Below are positions 51,668 to 62,663 of a stretch of 64,000 nucleotides of DNA, piece after piece (the stretch's first letter is position 1; every line of letters begins with the position of its first letter). Position numbers and translations under genes: made by a program. The DNA is from Oreocharis arfaki (Eukaryota; Chordata; Aves; Passeriformes; Paramythiidae). The stretch spans positions 558,001 to 622,000 of the forward strand of contig VZRR01006749.1 in assembly GCA_013398015.1 (NCBI GenBank), in the 5' to 3' direction. A model generated the notes under the pieces. It was not told the DNA's origin. It saw nothing but the letters and a program-made list of their open reading frames with translations, and did no database searches.

Positions 51668-52971
51668 GGTGTCCCAACTTGATGGACACTTTGCCTCTAT
51701 ATTTAACAGCACATATGTCACTTGTGTCTTGAACAGCCCAATCTAGAAGACAGGTCTGGGCTTTGCAGCACCATCCTGGTCCCAATTTCCACTCTGCTTA
51801 TGCTGAAGTTCCAGTCTCTTTCTTTTTCTGCACTTGCCTTCGTCTTAAAATGCCACAAGCCCACTGCACAGCTATGGGGTGCTCAGGGATTTTGTCAGTG
51901 CTAAGATATTCAGGAAACCTTCTGCGATAGAGTTAATAAGGTTTGAGTGCAAACTTGCTAACTACCCAGGTTTTGCTTGATAAAGACAATTTTGGGTTAT
52001 TTTAGGCTTTCGGGAACTTGGCAATACCAGAACTGCAGGAGTAAGGAAGAAAAAAACACTTAGAAATCTAAATAGGAGAGAGGAACCCACAGACCCATTT
52101 GAAAAATGCTCCTGCCATGACAGCTAAGGCCCCAAATACAGCCATCTGCCTTTTTTTTTCACTTTTCCCTTTGCTACACTTCCTCTCACAGATGTTTCTC
52201 ATCATCTAAGGTAGCAGTTCAGGCATTTATGTAACTGATCCTGAGTGTGCTGCATGTGATTAGCATCAAGTCACCAAAGAACAAAGAAATGCAATTAATC
52301 CCTGTTTAAATAAGAAACAGATTAGATAAGATTAAACATAGTAGAAATGGGCAAACCTCAGATGGTTTGTAGACCAGAATTGGGCTGGAAATGTGTTTGG
52401 GAGTGCCAGTGTAACCCAGGTCCTATCCACAGTTTCTGATACTTCCATCCAAGGAAGTTGGAAAGCACAAGGAAAGCTCTCCTGTACGGTACCTTGCACT
52501 TCCTGCGCTCCAATACAGCTGGAAAAAAAATCCCACTCTCACGGTACGTTGACTTCTGGCACCAACACCTCTGATTGCGGTCGGAGCAAGAAAATATTGA
52601 GGGTAGAGTTACCCCCTTACTGTGTAGGGTTTAGTTCAAAATTAAGCAGATTTCAGGTTTGGTTTAGTTGGTCGGTCTGTTTTGTTATAGGCTGAACTTG
52701 TTTCTAGGCTTTATGGCAGAAAAATGACCACTGCCCTGTTATCCCATTAGTATTCTTGATGTTGCATATGCCTCCAAATGAGCATTTTGAGCAACTCATC
52801 TTGACAAAAATAACTCCCGTTTGCTGTTGATATTCTGATTTCAACAACATTTTTGTCAACGTCTGAAACAGAAACATTTTGACCAAGTCATGAAAGTGAT
52901 TGCGAATAGTAGTGAAAGACTCTTCCCTAGCAGCTTGCAGATCTTGCCTGATTTGCCACCAGGAATGGGCT

Positions 52972-53041
52972 TCATCTCATCTCATCTCATCTCATCTCAT
53001 CTCATCTCATCTCATCTCATCTCATCTCATCTCATCTCATC
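52972..53041 (+). repeat. (TCATC)14 pentanucleotide array
   Basis: Fourteen perfect copies of TCATC over 70 bp without interruption, implying recent expansion. Confidence 0.98.
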
Positions 53042-54923
53042 TGCACCTCTATTTTTAAAGTGAGCCTGGAACCTAAGCTTTTAAGCAACATATCCTAAGA
53101 GTTCTTATTTCATCAGAACCAATCTTCTTTACCCTTGTTTACAAGTTTCTACTATTTCTACATGTTGAATCGAATTACAGAATGAACTGTATATCAATCA
53201 GGAAAAAATTATTCATTAAAAAACTAATTTTAAAAGTCTTTCTGGGAAGATGGGACAGATAGGTGGATGACTGAACAGGCTCTTAGGGAGCTATATTTAG
53301 TGTAATACCTCCCTGAAACAAGCATCTTCTAAAATTTTCTTTTACATCCAGTCTGATGAAACTAAAAAGCGGGGGAACAAAAACACTGTCTCTGGAAAGA
53401 AAAAAAAGTCACTCGGTATCAGAATAATGAACTGTATTCAGATTTTTCCATGTAAGAATGGTCACTGCACAGAACATATTTATAGTGAAATGACAAGCAG
53501 AGGCTGTTGGGGACTACAAGCATACACATGCATCACAATGTAGTCGTTTCCCACTTCCATGACTATTTTCATGGTCTTTAGTTTGAAGAAGTGAGATCAG
53601 AGACAGTCAGGGCCTCTCCTCTTGGCCTGGTCCAGCTAACCTCTGGAAAGCAGCCATTCAGTACACACTGTAATTTGCTCTCAATGTGAACTGGAGCCAC
53701 CATTAAATCAGACATACAGGGCCAGATGCTCAGCCAGCGTAAGGTAAAGTAGCTCCACAGAAGGCAACTTATGGCAGCTAAGGTCTGATCAATGGTGTTA
53801 AGTATGCTGGTAAAGCTTCAGCCATCGGGCAAGAATGATTTCTCACCCGTTTCCCAAGCATTTATTATTCATGGCTGGATTTCACCTCCTTTCCTCACAG
53901 TGACTAGCACCCTCCTGGAGAAAGAGCCTTACCGGGTTCTCAGGTATACATGGAAAATTTTAAAAGGGCTCAGCAGGAGGGGAGCAGGATCTTCAGTGCT
54001 AAAAAATTAAATGCCTCAGAGGTCTCAAACCCTAACCCATTTAAAAACCAAACAAAAATCCATACCCTCAGAAACTTTTAAAAATATGGTTTGTCAAACA
54101 TTTTGGATTTTATTTCTAATGAAATGCTAATAAAAATGTGGAACGATAATTTATTTTGTGGTGCTGCCCTCAAAGAGTGAGCATACTTAGTAGCTGTGTG
54201 TTCAAGATGAATTGCTGGGAAATGCTTTTAAAATCTGTCCTGTCTTTTACCTGTTTAGATTTATACCACCTCAGATGTTAACAGCCCTTAGGTGGCTTCT
54301 TAATGCCAAATGTAAATACAAAAACAAGAAGAAAATGTTCCTCATGTATTCATACATATCTTTCCTGGCAAAAGGCCACTTCTGTCACTCAGAGCTTAGG
54401 CTGTTCTTCTTTTAATTTGGCATCAATTCTATGGCTGCTGTTAATAGTATTATTTGTGCTGGAGGTAAGCCAGACAACACACTTTTCTAACCAATTTGTC
54501 CAATAAAATGGATTATTTTGTTAGCTAATCTGTCACTTCTTGAAAAGAGAAATCTTTAATAGCATTTTTACAAATATTCTTGGTTTATGTCTTACGCTTT
54601 CTCGTTGCCCTGCATCAATACTAAGGCTTCTACAAGAGCTAATTAAGTTTTGATAAATTCACAGAAAAATGACTGTTCAGCCTTGATCAGAATCTTCATT
54701 TTGACACCTTTTTCTCCCCCAAAGATTAAAAATAGTGACTCTTTCAACTCGGGGAGGATAACTTTCCTTGTCTTACTCCTACAGTCCTTTGCCTGCACAG
54801 TGCGTTGTCTTTTTCTGAGTAAAAATGGAAGAAGGCACAGTAAAATTAACAAAGCTGGCTTCTCTACAGTCATGTGTTCTGTTCTGCCGTAACTCCAGGC
54901 CTTTGGCTTCATCCTCACCACTG
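53042..54923. other. No gene recognised; one old repeat
   Basis: Non-coding sequence with the relic at 53718-53790 described separately. Confidence 0.55.
53718..53790 (+). repeat. Half of an ancient palindromic amniote repeat
   Basis: 'gggccagatgctcagccagc' followed by 'gtaaggtaaagtagctccac' resembles the left half of a palindromic repeat common in turtles, crocodiles and birds (GGGCCAGATCCTCAGCTGGT...). I do not recall its database name. The right arm is largely lost. Confidence 0.5.
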
Positions 54924-55117
54924 TTCTTCCCTTTCCCTTTTCCTTTTCCGTTTCCTGTTCCTTTTCCTTTTCCTTTCCCTCTCCCTTTCCCTTTCCCTTT
55001 CCCTTCCCCTTTCCCTTTCCCTTTCCCTTCCCCTTTCCCTTTCCCTTTCCCTTCCCCTTTCCCTTTCCCTTTCCCTTCCCCTTTCCCTTTCCCTTTCCTT
55101 TTCCCTCTCTTCCTCTC
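54924..55117 (+). repeat. Polypyrimidine tract with 24 bp higher-order repeat
   Basis: About 190 bp almost wholly pyrimidine on the plus strand, with two G interruptions near 54950-54957. The base unit is CCCTTT. Between about 54989 and 55098 it forms a 24 bp superunit of three CTTTCC hexamers plus one CTTCCC. The TTCCCC marker recurs at 55004, 55028, 55052 and 55076. Because 24 is a multiple of three, all frames stay open, which explains the long GK-rich, PFPFP and RERE frames on both strands. Confidence 0.97.
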
Positions 55118-58100
55118 CCACTGTGGAGCAGTGCCATCAGCTCACCCCTCCTTACCCTCATTAAAGCCTGAGCAAATGGCTGGCTCCAAACGAGGCACAC
55201 GTGGCTGAGCAGCCCATACATGTGTAGGTTCGGTGAACTGGAACATTAAACAAGACTAAATATTTGAACATACCCTACAGATTTTCTTCCCTGAACTGTT
55301 TTTCCATCTTTGCACATCTATCAGTTTTCCGAGGTTTAAGAGCTCATGTCTGAGACTGACTGCTCTGTCTAAAGATGTTAAAAATGGCCAGCGGGTTCAG
55401 CAGTTACTGCAGATGGCCTGGCAGATGAGCAGATGAACAGGCTGGCGTACCACCTTCCCTTAAAGAGGAGCTGGAGAACACAGGGCAGAGAACAAAAACA
55501 TGAAAATCTTCATTATCTTTATAATAAAAATGGTCTTACACAAAAATCGGATCAATAAAATATGTTATATTTTAAGAACAGTTCTGAAAGGATAAAAAAA
55601 AACCATGGAAAAAATCCCACATATTACCTAAGAATTCATTCTTTTCTGTGCTGGGCTGCAAATAAACAGAGACAGATACTGGGTGAAAAACATCGCAAGT
55701 TCATGGACAGACTGGCTTTACCTTTAATACAGCTTAAATCAGCAGCAGAGTAAGCAGGACTGCAAGGAGGCATTGAACATAAACTGGGTAATCCTGTTTG
55801 GCCCCAGAAACTGCACCTCCAGCAAGGCAAGCATAAGTACCTACTGCCTCCTTCCCATATGGATCTGGGTGGTTAAGTGCCTGTCTGCAGTGTATTTGGG
55901 TCTGGAATATCTTCCAAGTGGAAAGTCGGCACCTTGATGGAGCTTACGTTAATTAATTTTATTTTCTTTAATTGTAACTATCTATATGCCAACACGCTGG
56001 TTTGGCCAGCATTCCCTGCTCCGGGGTGAGCCCACAGTGTGACAGGGGCTCAGCCATGTGCCGCTGGCAGGGCAGCAGCCTGTCTGGCCACTGTCCTTGG
56101 GCACACAGAGGAACAGCCAGCAGCTGCCTGCTGCCCACACATGCCTCTGGGCAGGAAGCACGGTGCAGGAGGAGAAGGTACCCGTGCACAGACCTACTGT
56201 GTTTTAACAGTGCCCGCAGCAGCTGTGGCACAACAACAGCAACACCAAGCCCTACTCAGAGCAGCCAAGTCAGCATCGTGCCATGCCCACCTGATGTCCT
56301 CACAAAAACCTCTCTGCTGGAGAACTGCTCCTCCTTTGGAGCTGCAAGAATCCCCTAGGGCAGGCTATTCAACTTGGCCTGATGAGTATTTAAACCAAAG
56401 GCTATTTCCTCTCATGTTTAGGAGTATAAACATTGACAATTTATATCTGACATCTCTTAACTCAGGGAATGGCTTTATACAAACATGTGTTTGGTGTCTT
56501 CTGGTTTCTTTCTCAACCAAACCCTTTAGAAAGTGTACACACACTTCATAATGATGTGAGCAACATTTTCCTACTGCTGAGTACTGGAGAAGTGCTTGGC
56601 ATAGCGTTATTCCAACTTGAGTGTCTGCATTCAAATCCCCTATGCACGGCGAGGCTGAAGCCTGGACTTCGTACTTGCTGCTCCTGATGAAATGTGCCTG
56701 CAGTCCAAAGGAGAAGGCTGTTTATGAGCGCCGAGTCCTTGCACCTGGCCTCCTGCACTGCCAACCCCATCCCAGCACAGGTCTCCAGCCTGACTGGAAG
56801 AGATGCACTCTGCATTCCTTGGAAATCATTCTCTGTTTAAAAAAACCCAAACATTTTATTAAAGAAGCTCAAATGGAAGCTCTGCAGTTCTTTAATGCAA
56901 AACATTAGCCATTTGTGGCCAAACAGTGCAAACCTTACAGCACGCAACATTGTGAGGCGCCCCAGAGGTAACGCCTGTGTTATCCATGAGGAACACCATG
57001 GTCCCAGGCTGTGCTATGCATGGCTTTGGTCACCTGCCCATTTCCAAACAGGCTGGGGTTTACCTCACCATTCCCCACAATCCTTCTTGCTAGAAAACAT
57101 GCTTACCTGATGACTTGAAATGACAACTGACAAAGCTTCTTTTAAAGATCGCAGAGGGACCTCTGTTCCTGAAAAATATACAGATATGTAATAAAATAAA
57201 AAACATCACTGAGTAATTTGTTAGAATTGCAGGCTCAGCTGTTTTCTAACCTGTAAGTAGACTACAGAAGCCATTCCTTTGAAAATCCTCGTGTATTCTA
57301 CACAATGTTCCACTTTGTGCACATTTATGGGCTTACACTGCAGACACCTCGAATGCCCCAGAAAGGACAAAATAGCAGCAAGAAGCAGGGGCCTTGGCTG
57401 AACCCAAAATCTTCGCATACACAGATAGGCATTGTAACTAGATTTGTCCAGAAACATTCCAAAGCAGGGACCAAGTTTCCAAAATGCCTAGTAGTTGGCT
57501 TCAAACATGGAAAAGTAGCTCTCAAGACAAGCCATCTCACACCACCTATTTACAGGATAGGCGTAGGGCCCACTGTAGTGGGGGGAGGTAGAAATAAGTA
57601 ACCTGAAGAAAGCCCTCCAGCCTGAATAACCTGCCCAAGAAAAAGAGATGCATTCCTTGTAAGGAGTGGCCCTGGAGCTTGTGTCACTTCACACAAGCTG
57701 CAGGTAGACAAACACGCTAGAGAACTACAACACAAAACTCAAATTGCAGCTAGTGGGAGGCTTTGTAGGATATCTGTTTTGCTGAGTGGCTTCTGATGGG
57801 CTTTGGGGGCCTAAGAGATTGTCTCTGTCCTGAGCCTGGCAACAGGCTTGTGGACAAAGGGCTGCAAGCCTCTGCAGGATCACCAGCCTGACAGTAGCCC
57901 AGACTATCACTGTCATAAAAAAAAGGTTAGGAGCCACTGCTGGTGGTAACAGACTGACATAAATTTTGAAATTATTGCCTTGGAAACAGGCAGGTCCTTC
58001 CTGATAGATCAGAGAATTCTCAAGGATACAAGAACACAAAGTTCTAGCTGTTTTATCCAATCTCAGAAGTCTATACCTGTCACAACAATACCTCAGCACT

Positions 58101-60191
58101 GAAGTGGGATTGACTCTAATTGGTGTACTAGCAATTTTTCTCAAGCCTAAAAATCAAACACTGGTGTTGCATCGTAACAAGTATTGCCTTTGCCATCTTA
58201 ACTGTGCCAACTGCTCCCTCAGTTTTGCTCTTTTGTCTGCACAGACCAAGACTCCACAGCAAGGCACCACTTCCTACCTCAGCCCTGCTAAGTGATATCC
58301 TCACTCCATCCAGGACTTGCCTGTAGTCACTGCTGGCTGCACTCTGACAGATCAGCTCAGGGGTGCCCTGGCAGCCTTGCTTTAAGTCCTATTTCTGCCC
58401 TCTTCCTCCCTGCTGCTTCCCAGATGCTGGAACCTTAACCCCTTCCCTGCCTTGCAGAGCTTTAAGCCCTAATAATGGAGGGACGTCTATCTGTACCATG
58501 AATTTATAAACCTGTGGGTTTTATCAATCCATAGGCCCAGTTCTACACTCCCTGTATTTCTCTTGTACCCAAATGAGGGTATGGAACAGCCTGATTCATA
58601 CAAATCCGATAGCTGGGGGAGGAATATGGTGTAAACTATACACTTCTGAAAATAACACTCAACAGAAATATGTTCCAAGAGAAATCTGCAGAGCTTCTCA
58701 GGCAATGTTAGCTGTACCAAGTAATGCCACACCCAAGGGTGAACACTGCTCATGTGGGGCTTGTCTTGTATTTGAGAAAAGCCTTAAAAATCACTCCAGA
58801 ACAGGCAGAGGTTTATACACTACACCTTGGCATGGCTGCAGCAAAGCTGTGTCAGACACACAGATGAATCCATCTCACTCTCTGAAGACTGCTGTGGTCA
58901 GCCCCAGCATCCTGCCTTATGCAATGGCTCCTGCAATCCTTCTGATGTTTATACTTAGAAGCATGGAGTGCTGCAAGCAGAGCTAAATGGAAATGCTCCA
59001 GGTTCTGAGTCTGTCTCCAACCTTTGAGACTACTAAGATAAAGTAAGTTAAAATAAATTAAAAAATAAAATAAAAACAACAACAACAGTAATATGAAATA
59101 AATTTTAGGTGAACATTCCACAACTAAGTTCAAGAGAAAAGCACACATGGCACAATGTTCCAGCTTGGAGGTCTCTATCCTCACATAATACTAAATATCT
59201 TTAGCATTAATTATTTCTAATTTATTATCATTTGCAAGCATCTGGACAACCTGGTAACTGTGGCAGGGTTGAGGTTTGAATCACAGGCTAATAAAATCTG
59301 TAGTGAAACCTGTAAACCAAACACATGAAGTCAGATGGGGCATTAGTTAATGTGTGTCCCTGATGTGTTAGCTCCAGCCCTGCGCTGGCCACGCTGTGGA
59401 GGTGTAGGGATGAAGCAGCCGAGGTCTGGCTAGCCTCTTTCCAATGAGCTTCCCGAGAGGTGTTTACAGAGACACGTGTGTAGTGCTGCACCGAGGGAGG
59501 TGTCAGCAAGCCACAGCACGGGAACACACTTCCAACCTTCATACTCTCTCTCCAAGGACACACCTCCTTCTGCCTTAGGATCTTGGCTTTCACTTGGCTG
59601 TGAAGGGGCCCAACAGTTTTGCTCCTCTGATGCTGTGCCCTGGCTTCGGCATTTTTGCATTTTGTTGCTCTTCCAGTGAATTCCAAAAAAAACCCTGAGC
59701 TGCACTTGGCAGTCCTGCATGGGGCAGGTGTTCATAGCAAGAAAATTGTTTTCCAAAGCAAGCCAGACTCTAGCTTTTGGCATGGGATACAGTTTCGCAA
59801 GTCTGGACTAGAAAAGACTAAGCACATACCTGAACCATCAGTATCATATGTTGCTTTGACCTACAACAGCCAGAAGTCCATCCTCTCTCTGCATGGGCAT
59901 CAGAACTTTTATGAAACACCCTGACACCTCTTCGTTTTAAACTTAGGTGTTATTCATGCTAGCTACCTCCTGCCAGCAGTCATTGAAAGTCCTTGCCCAG
60001 TCCCTGGTTGTCCACAGCACTGCCTAAGTCATTCTGCTCATGCGTTGGCAGTTGTGACAGCTCAGCACCGCTCAATTGGGACCAACCATGTAGAAACAGC
60101 ACTTTCATCTTGTTGTCTGTCCACAGGGAAGAAACTTACCCCCCTCCTCCTGCCTAGAAGACCACAATGGAAAGAAAAATAGGAAAAGAAA
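55118..60191. other. Non-coding DNA, no gene recognised
   Basis: Several overlapping frames of 100-170 codons occur at 56.0-56.6, 57.7-58.1 and 58.6-59.0 kb in locally GC-richer sequence. None has a recognisable motif. An A-rich AAAAT/AAC stretch lies at about 59050-59093. Confidence 0.5.
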
Positions 60192-60271
60192 GGAAGAAAG
60201 GAAGAAAGGAAGAAAGGAAGAAAGGAAGAAAGGAAGAAAGGAAGAAAGGAAGAAAGGAAGAAAGGAAGAAA
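60192..60271 (+). repeat. (GGAAGAAA)10 purine microsatellite
   Basis: Ten perfect copies of an 8 bp purine unit over 80 bp. It can be seen as a GGAA/GAAA alternation. Confidence 0.98.
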
Positions 60272-60349
60272 GGGCACCTAAACTTTATTTTCATGAGTTT
60301 TCACAAATGTGTCTCGAAAGGTTGATTTTTACCTTCCTTCCAAGCCTCT

Positions 60350-60408
60350 CCTTCCTTCCTTCCTTCCTTCCTTCCTTCCTTCCTTCCTTCCTTCCTTCCT
60401 TCCTTCCT
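60350..60408 (+). repeat. (CCTT)n pyrimidine microsatellite
   Basis: About 15 CCTT units over 59 bp, 78 bp downstream of the purine array and of opposite strand composition. Frames encoding FLPS or EGRK repeats through it are artefacts. Confidence 0.98.
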
Positions 60409-62549
60409 CCCCTTAGCTTTTATTCTTTCATTTTTCCACTCCACCTCTCTTCCCTTCATAATTTTTTCCTCCACTGTCTTGTCCTGAAAACCAGCAGAAG
60501 AGGGGATATGCAAGACATAAAAAAAAAAAACAAAAACAGGAGAAAGGTACAACTTTACCAAGTTGTAGGAAAGGTGGGTGCAAATCCCAAACTGCTTTGT
60601 TAGTGTTTTTGAAAACTGACATTTGAAAAAAAAATTATAAAGGTCTTTTCAGTTTTAAATAATCTCTATCTATTTTATCTGTTTTCTACATCTATATAAA
60701 ATAGGCTCTTTTGGTAGAAGATGATTAGCTCAAACTCAGACTCTGAGAAGCTTATACAGCATCTCCTCCTACAAAGGTTTAAAGACAATAGATCTGGATG
60801 AGTTGTGACATTAACAAATTGTCTGCAATTTACTTTGGAAAGATTTTTGCTTAGTGGTTTGATAATTTTTAAGGACTCTGGTACAAGATTGACCTGATTT
60901 GTGGGAAAATAAGGCAGTTTTGGCCCTGGGCACCAGAGTACTCCTTTCAACTTGGGAAGCTAATAAAACAGTTGGTGAAGTTCGCTTTATGTACACAGGG
61001 TGAGGGTCGCATTGGATATTTCACCCATATGGGTAAAAAAGAACTAACTCAGTTCTATACAGGTATGAAAAATTTTCCATACTGATTTTTAATACTTAAA
61101 AGGTGATTCCTATTCTAAAACTTGCTAAAGAAGATTCTAAAAAACAATTGAAAAAAACAAGGAAAAGAAAAAAAAAGAAAAAAGAGAATCTTTTTTTCCC
61201 AGTTGTTTTAGAAGGAAACTTCATGTTTCTTGACTTTCTCATGGAATTAATTTGAGGTTTCTGGTTTCCAGACAGCAGTGTGACCATGTAGCCAAGCTCT
61301 CCAAGCTTCACCCAACACCTCATGAGCTAAGCATCATGAGTTGCCCCAGCAGAGCAGAAGCTGGTGCAGTAAATGTTGCTCTTCTCTCAACCCCAGAAAG
61401 CATAAAAGATCTCACCAAATTTTTTCGGCAGTATTGTGCCTCAGGGTTAAACAAGGTACAGAAAGGGAAATTTGCAAGTATTTTTTTCACCATTTTGGTA
61501 GCTGCATGAGGCCTATTGGCTGTTCGAGGCAGAAATACAATAACGTAGAAACTGTGGGATTGAGGAGGAAAAGCCTTCCTGGCACATAGTGAGCAAAAGT
61601 GAAAGACAGAGAGAGGATGAACTTCAAGGGGAAAAATATGCCATGAAGAGGCATGACCGAAAATATTAATGTTAATGAGTCAGGACATAAAGTAACTAGC
61701 TTTCATTTAAACCCATGGTTTAAGAAAGAGGCTATGATCTGCTGGAGATGTAATCATTTCAATGGAAAGGTAAAACCAGAATCAGTATTATTTACTCTCA
61801 TTAAATGTTTGCTGGCCCTTTTTAACATACATTCTGGCCTCAGGGATCTTTATCCAGGCATGCTGGTCAAGCTCCTGTTTAGGTCTCCATATGCTACTTT
61901 CCTATAATATGCCACTTTCCTGCAATTGATCCCATCATTTCACTTAAAGCACTTGCTCCTAAAAATATTGTTATGTAGCCACTGTGGCAGCACACGACCT
62001 CCAATCAGTATCAAATGATAAGCAATAAACCTGCTGTACACCCTGGCCCTGTACGTATCTCTCTCCATGGGGACCCATCCAGACAGATATATGCATACAA
62101 ACGATTTTAGATTATCAAAGGTGCCATCTCAAGCACAATACCCCTCCGTGTATGCATCTGCACTTATTCATTTGCACATAGATATAGCAAGATGCCATGA
62201 AAGCCCAGCATAGAAAGAGCTACCCACTTCCTGCCATCACAGCCCTGATCAAGGTAAGACTACAGCTGGGGAAGTGGACAAAGTGTAAAAGAAGATACTA
62301 GGGGCAAAGACACCTCACTTTGCCTTGCATAGGGCTGAAGCTGAAATGGCCTTGAGTAGTTATTACCCAGTAGTTCAAGTTGATTTGTTCTGCCTGTGAG
62401 TTTTGATTTGAAGATACAGCAAGCCTGAGGAAAAGGATATGAAATGACCTGTAGTTGGGACTTATATTTTTCCTTCCCCAGTGGATGTCCCTGCATACCT
62501 GCTTGCGGTGTAATAGTGCAATAAATTAAGTGCATATCTATGTCCACAA
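60409..62549. other. No gene recognised; A-rich stretch
   Basis: AT-rich DNA with an A-rich AAAAG/AAAAC run at about 61136-61185. No frame above 95 codons. Confidence 0.6.
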
Positions 62550-62663
62550 AGGGTCAAACTCTGCTCAGAATTACACCTGTGTAAATCCTCAGTAACTCCA
62601 CTGGCCTCACCGGAGTTATTTGGCACAGATTTACACTTATGTAACTGAGAGCTGGTCCTGAGC
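62550..62663. mobile_element. Ancient palindromic DNA element (MITE-like relic)
   Basis: Left arm 'gggtcaaactctgctcag' then 'ttacacctgtgtaaat', 'agtaactccactgg'. The right arm mirrors it with 'ggagttatttggcacag', 'atttacacttatgtaac', 'tgagagctggtcctg'. The two arms are imperfectly complementary around a centre near 62610. The layout matches a palindromic repeat widespread in reptiles and birds (GGGCCAAATTCTGCTCTCAG ... TTTACACC). It is strongly diverged, hence old. The family name is not recalled. Confidence 0.65.

Larger units (their letters stand above)
46643..52971. other. Non-coding DNA with microsatellite cluster at its start
   Basis: Begins with (ATT)12, an A-run at 46916-46929 and a C-rich block. 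Beyond 47 kb no gene is recognised. The frames at 50049-50468 (139 codons) and 51067-51441 (124 codons) are motif-free and probably chance. Confidence 0.55.

Noticed and set aside
54643..55221. 192-codon minus-strand frame, GK-repeat protein, plus the PFPF and RERE frames
   Set aside because: All arise from the pyrimidine hexamer array, whose 24 bp unit keeps every frame open. No coding bias exists outside the array.
56039..56551. 170-codon plus-strand frame
   Set aside because: Composition follows local GC content: A/Q/C-rich at the start, then a different composition. No domain, and overlapping frames are equally open.
57725..58144. 139-codon minus-strand frame with a hydrophobic stretch
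   Set aside because: The single hydrophobic segment and cysteine scatter match no family; neighbouring frames are open too.
60301..60603. Frames encoding FLPS or EGRK repeats
   Set aside because: Translations of the CCTT microsatellite.
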